From assembly GCA_020860985.1 (NCBI GenBank), contig JAJBTG010000198.1, positions 1 through 9,452 on the forward strand: DNA of 9,452 nucleotides, in the 5' to 3' direction. Each line of letters begins with the position of its first letter. Position 1 is the stretch's first letter. This document shows positions 1 through 6,109 of the stretch, in pieces. This DNA comes from Oscillospiraceae bacterium (GTDB lineage: Bacteria > Bacillota > Clostridia > UBA1381). The translations under genes were made by a program, and so were the position numbers. Below the pieces are notes generated by a model. The model did not search any database. It was not told where the DNA came from and worked only from the letters and a program-made list of their open reading frames with translations.

Positions 1-393
1 TCTGCCGCAGTCGGCGCAGCAATTAACCTGAACGCTCCCTTGAATTTCGGCGACGTTTTCGGAACCCGCAATCGTGTGCATACAGTCCACGTTCGTTGTG
101 ATAATCCCGATGAGCTTGCCGTCCTTTTCCATATCGGCAAGGGCGTAGTGGCTGAAGCTCGGCTTGTATCGAAACATAGAATCCAAATAGGTATGCAAAA
201 ATGAGTTGTCGCCGTTTTCCAAGTCCCGCGCACCGCCACGGTGGGTTGAGCGGAAAAGCTGACCGTAGGTCAAGCCGCCGCCTCCGACGGAAATTCCCGC
301 TCCCGTGGTCGCGACTATACGCTCGCTTTTGTCAATATATTCCGACAGCCGTTTTATTTTGTCGTTATCGCGGCTTACTCCCGAAAAGAGCAT
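1..393 (-). CDS. Non-canonical sirtuin A (SIR2 fold), C-terminus beyond the left edge
   Basis: The first 131 residues of a SIR2-family NAD-binding protein read open to the window edge. Visible are the NAD-binding GAGIS (residues 31-35), TTNVDCMHT (from 99), ENVAEIQGS (112-120) and the first zinc pair C126/C129. Sirtuins use NAD to deacylate lysines or, in some classes, to ADP-ribosylate proteins. Two core features are altered: the catalytic His of the usual HGS is Gln118, and the usual SGIPDFR loop after GAGIS is replaced by a Gly-rich run followed by GLTYGQLFR. From memory, class M (ADP-ribosylating) sirtuins have Gln at this position and a GLTY-like string, so the activity may be transfer rather than deacetylation; this is inference. 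The ATG at 393 has an AGGAGGGG site 7-8 nt upstream and lies 4 nt after the stop of sirtuin B, so the two are surely co-transcribed. No signal peptide is seen, so it is cytoplasmic. Family certain, function uncertain. Confidence 0.88.
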   Translation of the reverse strand, partial: MLFSGVSRDNDKIKRLSEYIDKSERIVATTGAGISVGGGGLTYGQLFRSTHRGGARDLENGDNSFLHTYLDSMFRYKPSFSHYALADMEKDGKLIGIITTNVDCMHTIAGSENVAEIQGSVQVNCCADCGR

Positions 394-397
394 AAAA

Positions 398-1136
398 TTA
401 CCCCTCCTTCGTCAGATTCATAACCGCGTCAAGCACCTCGGTGGCGTCCGCTCTGATATTAAGGTCGGCAGACGCATCGAATTTTGTTTCACTCGGATTG
501 ATTTGTACAATTCTTGCGCTCAGACGTATGCGGCTCATATATTCCTCGCTCCGAAATCCCGTCGTGCCGATAATAATCACCAAATCCGCCTCGGCAATCA
601 TATCTATCGCTTTTTGCATGGCCGTCCGCAAAACCGCGTCGCGAATATTTCTTTCCGTATAAAAGCTTGTAGGCATAATCGGCGCGCCGCATTTTTCACA
701 GCGCGGCATATGACCTTGATTCCATACGTTGTAATCATAGCTGCGGCTTTGGCAGTCTATGCAGATATTATTGGCAAAGCTCCCTTGAAATTCCGCGACA
801 TTTTTTGAGCCTGCAACGGTGTGAAGGCAATCCATATTTTGAGTTACAATGCCGAAAAGCCGCCCATCGCGCTCCAGTTCGGCAAGCTGCTTATGAACCC
901 GCACTCGGACCCTTAACAAAGGTTGCGTCCAAAAATGTATCTCGTATTAAGGTATAGAATTTTTCGGGATGTTGACGTACATATGATGCCGAAAAAACTT
1001 GACGCGAGCTTCGCACGCCAATGAGTTTTTTCAATCTCCGCATACCGTAGAGATATGAAATACCCGCGCCGGTAACGGCAACTGTTTTGCCGCTTTGCTC
1101 CATAAATTCGTTTAGTTTGACGTATTCGTTTTTCAT
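398..1136 (-). pseudogene. Non-canonical sirtuin B, split by a one-base frameshift
   Basis: The N-terminal part (1136 down to 891) and the C-terminal part (from about 900 down to 398) are two frames of one SIR2-family gene. Removing one G from the GGG run at 898-900 joins ...KGPSA to VHKQLAEL... and gives a 245-residue protein, the usual length of a bacterial sirtuin. The joined product has GAGIS (23-27), TQNMDCLH (98-105), EFQGS (115-119), four zinc cysteines (C125, C128, C146, C149), GTTG (190-193) and QINP (211-214). As in sirtuin A, Gln (Q117) replaces the catalytic His and the PDFR loop is missing, although the N/D of TQNMD and the zinc site are kept. AAGGAGGAAA sits 6 nt before the ATG. 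It lies 39 nt after the flavodoxin gene and 4 nt before sirtuin A, so the two sirtuins are tandem paralogues. The break may be real or an assembly error. All other motifs are intact, so any loss of function is recent. Confidence 0.88.
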
Positions 1137-1175
1137 TTCAAATTTCCTCCTTTACAGCGGAATATTGATTTAATA

Positions 1176-1631
1176 TTATGCCTTTTCTTTAAGCCACTGC
1201 TTCACAGCCGCGTCGTCCGCCTTGTTCATACGGAGTCCCGAATGAACATTTGCGCCTTTGAGCATGTCTTTCAGGAGTGCCGCCGCCGAATCGATGCCGC
1301 TCATACCGCTTGTGCAAAACGGAAAAACATCCTTGCCGGTGAAATCGTACTGCGATATAAACGACATAACGAGCTGCGGGCATTTACCGTACCAAATGGG
1401 AAAACCAATCAAAATACGGTCATAGACCTCGAAATTTTTCACCGCACTCGTCACCTTTGGCAGCTCGTTTTGCGAAAATTCCTTTCGCGCGATGCCCAAA
1501 GCCGTGAAATAATTTCCGTAATCCTTTTCGCCTGTAATCTCAAACAAGCTTCCATTCGTAATTCTTTGAAGCTTTTGCGCCGCTTTCTTTGTCACGCCGC
1601 CCCTTGAATAATAAGCAATCAATGTTTTCAT
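1176..1631 (-). CDS. Small flavodoxin-family protein (151 aa)
   Basis: A single-domain flavodoxin-like protein that would bind FMN and carry one or two electrons in the cytoplasm. The N-terminal beta strand MKTLIAYYSRGGVT leads into the phosphate-binding loop (S9 to T14, a variant of SxTGxT). GFPIWYG (76-82) is the first FMN ring-stacking loop, and CTSGMSG (106-112) is the second. The length matches short flavodoxins. A second ATG lies 6 nt upstream (1637), but it is only 1 nt from the GGAG motif. The ATG at 1631 has AAAGGAG at a normal 7-nt distance, so 1631 is taken as the start. The gene sits between nitroreductase and sirtuin B in the same direction. A hairpin lies upstream, so expression may be partly uncoupled from the nitroreductase. 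It could be the electron donor or acceptor of the nitroreductase, or an independent quinone or menaquinone reductase; the sequence does not decide. Confidence 0.9.
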   Translation of the reverse strand: MKTLIAYYSRGGVTKKAAQKLQRITNGSLFEITGEKDYGNYFTALGIARKEFSQNELPKVTSAVKNFEVYDRILIGFPIWYGKCPQLVMSFISQYDFTGKDVFPFCTSGMSGIDSAAALLKDMLKGANVHSGLRMNKADDAAVKQWLKEKA

Positions 1632-1657
1632 TTTCATTCTCCTTTCTACTATTCCAA

Positions 1658-1694
1658 AGCCGAAAGAAGCGCGCGTAAACGCGGTCTTTCGGCT
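1658..1694 (-). terminator. Hairpin between nitroreductase and flavodoxin, possible attenuating terminator
   Basis: AGCCGAAAGA (1658-1667) pairs perfectly with TCTTTCGGCT (1685-1694), and the inner CGCG (1672-1675) and CGCG (1680-1683) extend the stem around a TAAA loop. On the minus strand it lies 11 nt after the nitroreductase stop and is followed by only a weak TTT. It would act at most as a partial terminator or an RNA-stabilising element. The better T-run (1695-1706) lies on the plus-strand side, where no gene needs it. Confidence 0.55.
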
Positions 1695-1705
1695 GTGTTT
1701 GTTTT

Positions 1706-2230
1706 TTATACAATTTTTATATAATCGCTCTTGCGCGGCTTTGGCTGCGGTGCTTCGCCCTCGCCGTAGCCTAAGATACAGTTTGCCACGCCTACGTAAT
1801 TTTCGTTAAGACCCCATTCCTTTAAGAGCGCGATACCCTCGGCGGAGGAGAATGTCTCTTTCGCCCTGTAAATATAGCAGGAATCCACGCCAACCGCGTG
1901 CGCGGCGTTTAAAAGATTTCCCGCGACAAGGCAGGCGTCCTCAAACCACGTCGGGACCGACTCCTTATTGCCGAAAACTATGGCGACAGCCGGCGCACCG
2001 TAAAACGGGTCAACATCTCTGCCCATTACGGCGGCATTCATTTTACTGATTTTCTTAACCATCTCGGGCGACTTTACAAGCACGATAACCGGCGACTGAC
2101 TTCCCATTCCCGTCGGCGCGTATGTTGCCGCCTCAAGAATGGCGTTTAGCTTTTCATCCTCCACGGGACGGCTTGAATAGCTCCTTACGCTCCTGCGTGT
2201 TTTTAAATTTTCAAGTGCAATGTTTTCCAT
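1706..2230 (-). CDS. Nitroreductase-family FMN oxidoreductase (174 aa)
   Basis: A single-domain nitroreductase-fold enzyme, expected to work as a dimer with FMN and NAD(P)H in the cytoplasm. The family reduces nitroaromatics, quinones or other electrophiles. Visible motifs are TRRSVRSY (residues 11-18, FMN phosphate contact), EAATYAPTGMGSQSP (33-47, the usual ring-binding stretch with S44/Q45), and CILGYGEGEAPQPKPRK near the C-terminus (151-167), typical of this subfamily. In-frame sequence extends upstream to 2323, but that stretch carries the promoter. The ATG at 2230 has GGAGG 9 nt upstream and begins MENIALENLKTRR like its relatives, so it is taken as the start. It is the first gene of the leftward row and is divergent from a TetR regulator, whose operator-like motif overlaps the transcription start. 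The substrate cannot be told from the sequence. A role in electrophile or oxidative stress is plausible. Confidence 0.93.
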   Translation of the reverse strand: MENIALENLKTRRSVRSYSSRPVEDEKLNAILEAATYAPTGMGSQSPVIVLVKSPEMVKKISKMNAAVMGRDVDPFYGAPAVAIVFGNKESVPTWFEDACLVAGNLLNAAHAVGVDSCYIYRAKETFSSAEGIALLKEWGLNENYVGVANCILGYGEGEAPQPKPRKSDYIKIV

Positions 2231-2270
2231 TTTATAAGACCTCCACATATATTTTTTTGCCGCTTTCCGC

Positions 2271-2387
2271 GCGACATATGTTGTATATGATATTATTTTA
2301 CAACGCTTAAATCGGTTTATCAAGCAACAATATCAAACAAATGTCGCATGATAACTCAGCATCGCTTGATTTTGCGCGACACCTGTT
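2271..2387. repeat. Three operator-like copies of GCGACA-NN-TGTT between divergent genes
   Basis: Copy 1 is GCGACATATGTT (2271-2282, +), copy 2 is GCGACACCTGTT (2376-2387, +), and copy 3 is GCGACATTTGTT read on the minus strand (2347-2336). Each is an imperfect palindrome with half-sites CGACA and TGTYG. Copy 1 covers the start region of the minus promoter. Copy 2 fills the spacer of the plus promoter. Copies 1 and 2 resemble each other over about 25 bp and are exactly 105 bp apart, close to ten helical turns. This is the expected arrangement for autoregulation by the adjacent TetR protein. Confidence 0.7.
2295..2323 (-). promoter_or_regulatory. Sigma-A promoter of the nitroreductase row
   Basis: Read on the minus strand, TTGATA (2323-2318), a 17-bp spacer and TAAAAT (2300-2295). 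Transcription would start near 2288, which is next to operator copy 1 (2271-2282), so a bound repressor would block the start. The 5' leader is about 58 nt. Confidence 0.8.
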
Positions 2388-2394
2388 GTATAAT
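2366..2394 (+). promoter_or_regulatory. Sigma-A promoter of the TetR regulator
   Basis: TTGATT (2366-2371), a 17-bp spacer, then a consensus TATAAT (2389-2394). Operator copy 2 lies wholly inside the spacer, so repressor binding would exclude RNA polymerase. The predicted leader is about 30 nt. Confidence 0.82.
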
Positions 2395-2431
2395 GATAGA
2401 AAAACACATTGAAGCAGGGAGGATAATAACC

Positions 2432-2992
2432 ATGAAAAAACAACCGGAGGTTACGGATTTAACGAGAGAATCGTTTGTTACGGCATTTTTTCAATTAGCG
2501 GAAATAAAGAATATCAATCAAATTACCATTCGTGAGATAACTAACCGCGCGGGATATAACCGCACGACCTTTTATCGGTATTTTGAAGACGTCTACGCTC
2601 TGATAGAATATGCCGAGGATGAATTTATAAATAACGCACGGAATATTTTAAGCGAGCATTACAACGAAAACTCCATTGGTGAAAGACGGTTTTTCGAGGT
2701 TATGATTAGCTGTTTTCACGAAAACAAGGCGCGAATAACCGTACTGATGTCGGAGCAGAACCGCGCGCATTTTTTGCGGCGAATACGGGAAAATATGCCG
2801 AATAATCTGTATAAGGGAAGCGACGACACGCCTAAGATAAGAGTTGTAAAGTATATGTACTTTTATGGCATTATGCACGCGGTGCTTACCAATCTGCAAA
2901 GCAAGGACGTGCTCCCCGATGAGGATTTGCTGGACATTATTCAATCGCTGTTCAGCAACTGGTATCTGCCGGCAATGACAGAGGAGGCTTAA
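2432..2992 (+). CDS. TetR/AcrR-family transcriptional regulator (186 aa)
   Basis: A one-component ligand-responsive DNA-binding regulator, normally a dimeric repressor. The N-terminal helix-turn-helix is clear: ITIREITNRAGYNRTTFYRYF (residues 31-51) is the TetR signature, with GYNRTTFYRYF as recognition helix plus linker, followed by EDVYALIEYAEDEF. Residues 70-186 are the all-helical ligand and dimer domain, which shows no recognisable ligand pocket. Open frame continues upstream to 2348, but the ATG at 2432 has GGGAGG 9 nt before it and lies downstream of the promoter, so it is the start. The gene is divergent from nitroreductase and shares an operator-filled gap with it, so it most likely represses both itself and the flavin/sirtuin row. 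No terminator is seen before the RCC1-like gene 105 nt downstream, so some read-through is possible. The inducer is unknown. Confidence 0.93.
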   Translation: MKKQPEVTDLTRESFVTAFFQLAEIKNINQITIREITNRAGYNRTTFYRYFEDVYALIEYAEDEFINNARNILSEHYNENSIGERRFFEVMISCFHENKARITVLMSEQNRAHFLRRIRENMPNNLYKGSDDTPKIRVVKYMYFYGIMHAVLTNLQSKDVLPDEDLLDIIQSLFSNWYLPAMTEEA

Positions 2993-3018
2993 AACGACAC
3001 TTTCCTTGATATTGTTGC

Positions 3019-3047
3019 TTGATGATTGATTTTGCGAATGTTATACT
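3019..3047 (+). promoter_or_regulatory. Probable promoter of the RCC1-repeat gene
   Basis: TTGATG (3019-3024), a 17-bp spacer, and TATACT (3042-3047), about 50 nt before the start codon. The 16-mer GATATTGTTGCTTGAT at 3008-3023, overlapping the -35, also occurs inverted at 2319-2334. TTGATTTTGCG (3027-3037) is identical to 2366-2376 in the tetR promoter. Confidence 0.65.
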
Positions 3048-3097
3048 GTAATTAATAAGATTATCGGTCAATTTCGTAAAAGGAGGAATTGTAAGCT

Positions 3098-4750
3098 ATG
3101 AGCAGTATCAAAATGACAAGCGGTCAGCATAACACAATATTGTTGGATAAAAACGGCAAGGTTTGGAGCTGGGGACATAATCAGTACGGTCAAAACGGCA
3201 ACGGCAAAAAGACCGGAATGGACCCGAACCCGATTCCGGAGCCGGTTATCCCGTCTTGGGGAGAAAATGTAAAAATCACGGACATTTGCGCCGGACATAA
3301 TCACGCGGCGGCGCTTGACGAGAACGGCAGTGTCTGGTATTGGGGTTGGGATAACTTCGCGGCTCCGCCGTTCCCCGGTGCGGCGGTTATCGGCGGAAAG
3401 GCAGTGCCGGAGCAGGTCGTGATACGTAATGCTGACGGCATAGATATGAAAATCATGCAGATAGCGGGCGGCGGTTGGAATATGCTCGCGCTTGATGAAG
3501 AGGGCACACTATGGTCGTGGGGCAGTAACGGATTCGGTCAGCTTGGCGTTAAGGCTCTCGATATAGGTACGGGCACAAAATCCGCGCTCTTTACGCCGGC
3601 ACCGGTTGATGTACTGCCGGAGGGAATTAAAATAAAATCCTTTGCCGTGGGCGGACAGCACGTTGCGGTTCTTGACGAAAACGGCGAGGTATGGACATAC
3701 GGTTGGAACCAGTACGGACAGTTGGGCAATGCGAACGCCAAAACGGGACTTAACGCCTATGAAAAAATCGCCGTAAAGGTTGACGGACTTCACGGAATTA
3801 CAAAGGTTTCCGCGAGCTACTATCATACAATGGTGATGGATGAGGCAGGCAACATCTACGCATGGGGTTCGAATCAATACGGTCAGTTGGGCAATGATAC
3901 AATTCCCACGGGGCCCAATAATCCCGCGGCTATGAGCGCGGTGCCTGTGCCCGTTACGGGACTTGACGGCGCAAAGGCGGCGGATATTGGTGCCGGATAC
4001 GAGCACTCGGTCATTTTGGATAAGGACGGAAACATATGGTCTTGGGGATATAATCTTTACGGTCAGGTCGGCGTGCCGAATGTAAGCTGCGGCGATTTTT
4101 CGTCATATGTAAAGAAGCCTATGAAGCTTTGCGAATGGAAGGACGAGCGGGGAAATAATAAGGATGTAAAAATCAAGAGCATTATGTGCCTCACTAATCA
4201 CACGATGGCGGTTGATACCGATGATAATGTGTGGGGCTGGGGATTTAACCGCTACGGTCAGCTTGGCAATGGTTTGAGCGATGATATGAATCTGACGCCG
4301 ACGCTTGTTATGTGGCAGATCGGCACGGATATTTCACCGGAGCCGTTCGCGCTCGCGCATATTACCGCCGATGATGAAAACGGCGAGCTGCAAGTAGATC
4401 AGGCGGGATTTCACGCGACAGTATACGCCGATTTTGGCAAGGCTTCGGGTATGTTAAAGGACATAACGCTAAAATTTACCGACACGAAAGAAAACGGAAT
4501 TTTTGCGGATTTGAAAAAGGACGACGTGAGAATTATGGAGGACAGATTTGCCATCGCATTCGCAAGTCATATGCATATGGATTTTGAAAACAACGGAAAA
4601 ACCATATCGCTCGGCTTGAAGCTCAGAGATAAGGAAAGCTACGATACGCCAAAGACGGTTAAGCTGCGCTTTGTGAATGAGTATAACGAGTTCGGTATGC
4701 CGGTAAAATACGATGTTTATTACATAACATTCGCGGCACTGAAACAGTGA
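3098..4750 (+). CDS. RCC1-repeat seven-bladed beta-propeller protein (550 aa)
   Basis: Seven RCC1-type repeats are seen at about residues 8-35, 66-93, 123-150, 184-211, 238-266, 298-325 and 364-392. Each has the pattern GxxH...LDxxGxVWSWGxNxYGQLGN; repeat 2 has lost YGQLG. Seven repeats make one complete propeller, a fold used for protein or nucleotide-partner binding and not tied to one function in bacteria. Residues about 410-550 hold no repeat. They look beta-rich and end in KYDVYYITFAALKQ; I do not recognise this domain, and an Ig-like fold is a guess. There is no signal peptide, membrane segment or cell-wall anchor, and an in-frame TAA two codons before the ATG fixes the start (AAAAGGAGG 11 nt upstream). 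The protein is therefore predicted to be cytoplasmic, odd for a family whose bacterial members are often exported. It is a single-gene unit with its own promoter and terminator. Function unknown. Confidence 0.92.
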   Translation: MSSIKMTSGQHNTILLDKNGKVWSWGHNQYGQNGNGKKTGMDPNPIPEPVIPSWGENVKITDICAGHNHAAALDENGSVWYWGWDNFAAPPFPGAAVIGGKAVPEQVVIRNADGIDMKIMQIAGGGWNMLALDEEGTLWSWGSNGFGQLGVKALDIGTGTKSALFTPAPVDVLPEGIKIKSFAVGGQHVAVLDENGEVWTYGWNQYGQLGNANAKTGLNAYEKIAVKVDGLHGITKVSASYYHTMVMDEAGNIYAWGSNQYGQLGNDTIPTGPNNPAAMSAVPVPVTGLDGAKAADIGAGYEHSVILDKDGNIWSWGYNLYGQVGVPNVSCGDFSSYVKKPMKLCEWKDERGNNKDVKIKSIMCLTNHTMAVDTDDNVWGWGFNRYGQLGNGLSDDMNLTPTLVMWQIGTDISPEPFALAHITADDENGELQVDQAGFHATVYADFGKASGMLKDITLKFTDTKENGIFADLKKDDVRIMEDRFAIAFASHMHMDFENNGKTISLGLKLRDKESYDTPKTVKLRFVNEYNEFGMPVKYDVYYITFAALKQ

Positions 4751-4757
4751 CATAAGG

Positions 4758-4796
4758 AACCGGCGGCTGCCTATATTGGACAGCCGCCGGTTTTTT
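4758..4796 (+). terminator. Rho-independent terminator of the RCC1-repeat gene
   Basis: AACCGGCGGCTG (4758-4769) pairs perfectly with CAGCCGCCGGTT (4781-4792) around an 11-nt loop. A run of six T (4791-4796) follows. It begins 7 nt after the TGA stop. Confidence 0.95.
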
Positions 4797-5103
4797 GGTG
4801 ATTTTATTACCGCAATATCGTGTTCGGTGATTTAGTTTGTTCCGTTACTTGCTTCAAGTAACAATTTTCTCGCTCTGTTAAAATACACGCTGTCAATCGT
4901 GGGAGTATCTGGATAATAACAGAAGTCAATGCCGTCATAATTTGCGGTTTTGGAGCTTGAAACCCGCAAGGTAATATAGTTATGCTTATACCCTTAAAAT
5001 CAAGGTTCTATCGTTCCACTTATTATTTCTTAATATATGCAGACGCATAAACAGGTGCGGCACGAATGACTGTTTATTTCCCGATTTGATTAAATCCAAT
5101 ATC
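4797..5103. other. Gene-poor gap with a possible reverse-strand gene remnant
   Basis: No convincing gene lies in this stretch. On the minus strand 4993-4832 is open for 53 codons and reads protein-like (YDGIDFCYYPDTPTIDSVYF in the middle). It has no ATG and no ribosome binding site, only a TTG at 4969, so it is at best the tail of a decayed gene. A perfect 8-bp stem with a 3-nt loop, GTTACTTG (4844-4851) with CAAGTAAC (4855-4862), lies inside it. ATCAAGGTTC at 4999-5008 recurs upstream of the secreted GH43 gene. Confidence 0.4.
5047..5077. promoter_or_regulatory. Inverted repeat upstream of the cytoplasmic GH43 promoter
   Basis: ATAAACAG (5047-5054) and CTGTTTAT (5070-5077) form a perfect 8-bp inverted repeat with a 15-bp gap. 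It is followed by a smaller one, GATTT (5083-5087) with AAATC (5092-5096). These sit 27-60 bp upstream of the -35 box and could be activator or repressor sites. No protein can be assigned. Confidence 0.35.
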
Positions 5104-5132
5104 TTGACAAGTCAATATCAATATAATATAAT
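5104..5132 (+). promoter_or_regulatory. Perfect-consensus sigma-A promoter of the GH43 gene
   Basis: TTGACA (5104-5109), a 17-bp spacer, TATAAT (5127-5132). The -35 is inside an inverted repeat TTGAC-AA-GTCAA (5104-5115), a likely operator. A promoter this strong in a sugar gene usually needs a repressor to keep it off. Confidence 0.85.
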
Positions 5133-5157
5133 AAAAACAAAAAAGTGAGGAAGTTAT

Positions 5158-6060
5158 ATGAGCAATCCGATAATACACGGCTTTTACGCCGACCCCGATA
5201 TTGCTGTATTTGACGGCAGAATATACATCTATCCCACCACCGACGGCGGTATGGAATGGAACAGCACATATTTCAAGGCGTTCTCTTCCGCAAATATGAT
5301 TGACCGGCGCGACGAGGGCATTATACTTGATTTTGCCGATGTACCGTGGACGGGCGGCAGCCGCGCATGGGTGCCGGCTATTGCCGAAAAGAGCGGCAAA
5401 TATTATTTTTACTACAGTGGAAACGGCAATATAGGCGCGGCATACTGCGACACTCCTGCGGGGAAATTCACCGATGTCGGCGCGCCGCTTATTGCGGAGG
5501 GGAGCTTGCCGGGCACAGCTATTGACCCCGATGTGTTTATTGACGATGACGGCAGCGCATATTTATACTGGGGCAACGGGCATATGTACGCGGCAAAATT
5601 GAACGGCGATATGCTGAGTATTGACGGTGTGCCAACAGATATTACACCGCCGAATTTTCGCGAGGGCAGCTGCGTATTCAAGCGCAAAGGTGTGTATTAT
5701 TTCACATGGTGCGAGGACGATACGCGTTCACCGAATTATCATGTCAGATACGACAAGGGCACATCTCCCATTCAAACGCCTGTCGGCAGCACCGTTATAC
5801 TCAGCCGCGACAATGCCGAGGACAGACGCATAAAATGCACCGGACACCACGCTGTGGTGAATATCCCGAACACTGATGAGTGGTATATATGCTATCACAG
5901 ATTTAACATTGAGGAATATGGTGACGTTGAGGACTATAGTACAGAGGCGGGAAATCACAGAGAGCTGTGCATTGACAGAATGTATTTTGACGAAAACGGC
6001 GATATTATTCCCGTAAAAGCAACGCTTGGCGGCGTAGGCTCGATAAAAATTAAACGGTAA
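5158..6060 (+). CDS. Cytoplasmic glycoside hydrolase family 43 enzyme (300 aa)
   Basis: A single five-bladed GH43 propeller that would cleave terminal arabinofuranose, xylose or galactose units by inversion. The GH43 acid residues are in place: general base D12 in FYADPDI, pKa modulator D123 in IDPDVF, and general acid E169 in REGS. The metal- or substrate-binding TGHH (228-231), the CEDDTRSPNY loop and the end strands CIDRMYFDENGDIIPVK (271-287) are typical of the family. There is no signal peptide and no carbohydrate-binding module, so it works inside the cell on imported oligosaccharides. The start has GTGAGG 7 nt upstream and a consensus promoter. The gene is monocistronic, ends at a bidirectional terminator, and faces an AraC regulator whose other neighbour is a secreted GH43-like protein. 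Precise sugar specificity cannot be read from the sequence. Confidence 0.92.
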   Translation: MSNPIIHGFYADPDIAVFDGRIYIYPTTDGGMEWNSTYFKAFSSANMIDRRDEGIILDFADVPWTGGSRAWVPAIAEKSGKYYFYYSGNGNIGAAYCDTPAGKFTDVGAPLIAEGSLPGTAIDPDVFIDDDGSAYLYWGNGHMYAAKLNGDMLSIDGVPTDITPPNFREGSCVFKRKGVYYFTWCEDDTRSPNYHVRYDKGTSPIQTPVGSTVILSRDNAEDRRIKCTGHHAVVNIPNTDEWYICYHRFNIEEYGDVEDYSTEAGNHRELCIDRMYFDENGDIIPVKATLGGVGSIKIKR

Positions 6061-6068
6061 CAAGCGCG

Positions 6069-6102
6069 AAAAGTCGGAAGAAATAATCGTCTTCCGACTT
6101 TT
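6069..6102. terminator. Bidirectional terminator between convergent GH43 and AraC genes
   Basis: AAAAGTCGGAAGA (6069-6081) pairs perfectly over 13 bp with TCTTCCGACTTTT (6090-6102) around an 8-nt loop. The arms end in four A on one side and four T on the other, so it serves both the rightward GH43 gene and the leftward araC-like gene. Confidence 0.9.
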
Positions 6103-6109
6103 GTTGTAT

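Noticed and set aside
305..808. Plus-strand open frame over the sirtuin genes
   Set aside because: It is the reverse shadow of two well-supported sirtuin genes and has no ribosome binding site or recognisable protein pattern.
1161..1177. AATATT inverted repeat between flavodoxin and sirtuin B
   Set aside because: A 6-bp AT-only stem without a T-run is too weak to call a terminator, and the genes look co-transcribed.
2231..2323. Upstream start for nitroreductase at 2323
   Set aside because: This extension would run through the promoter and operator, and the start at 2230 has a good ribosome binding site and a family-like N-terminus.
2348..2431. Upstream start for the TetR gene at 2348
   Set aside because: The extension covers the TATAAT promoter. 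The ATG at 2432 has GGGAGG at the right distance.
3509..4006. Minus-strand 165-codon open frame inside the RCC1 gene
   Set aside because: It mirrors the repeated codon pattern of the RCC1 repeats on the other strand and has no start signals.
3110..4300. Periodic DNA similarity in the RCC1 gene as a tandem DNA repeat or CRISPR-like array
   Set aside because: The periodicity is explained by protein-level RCC1 repeats with diverged codons and variable spacing.
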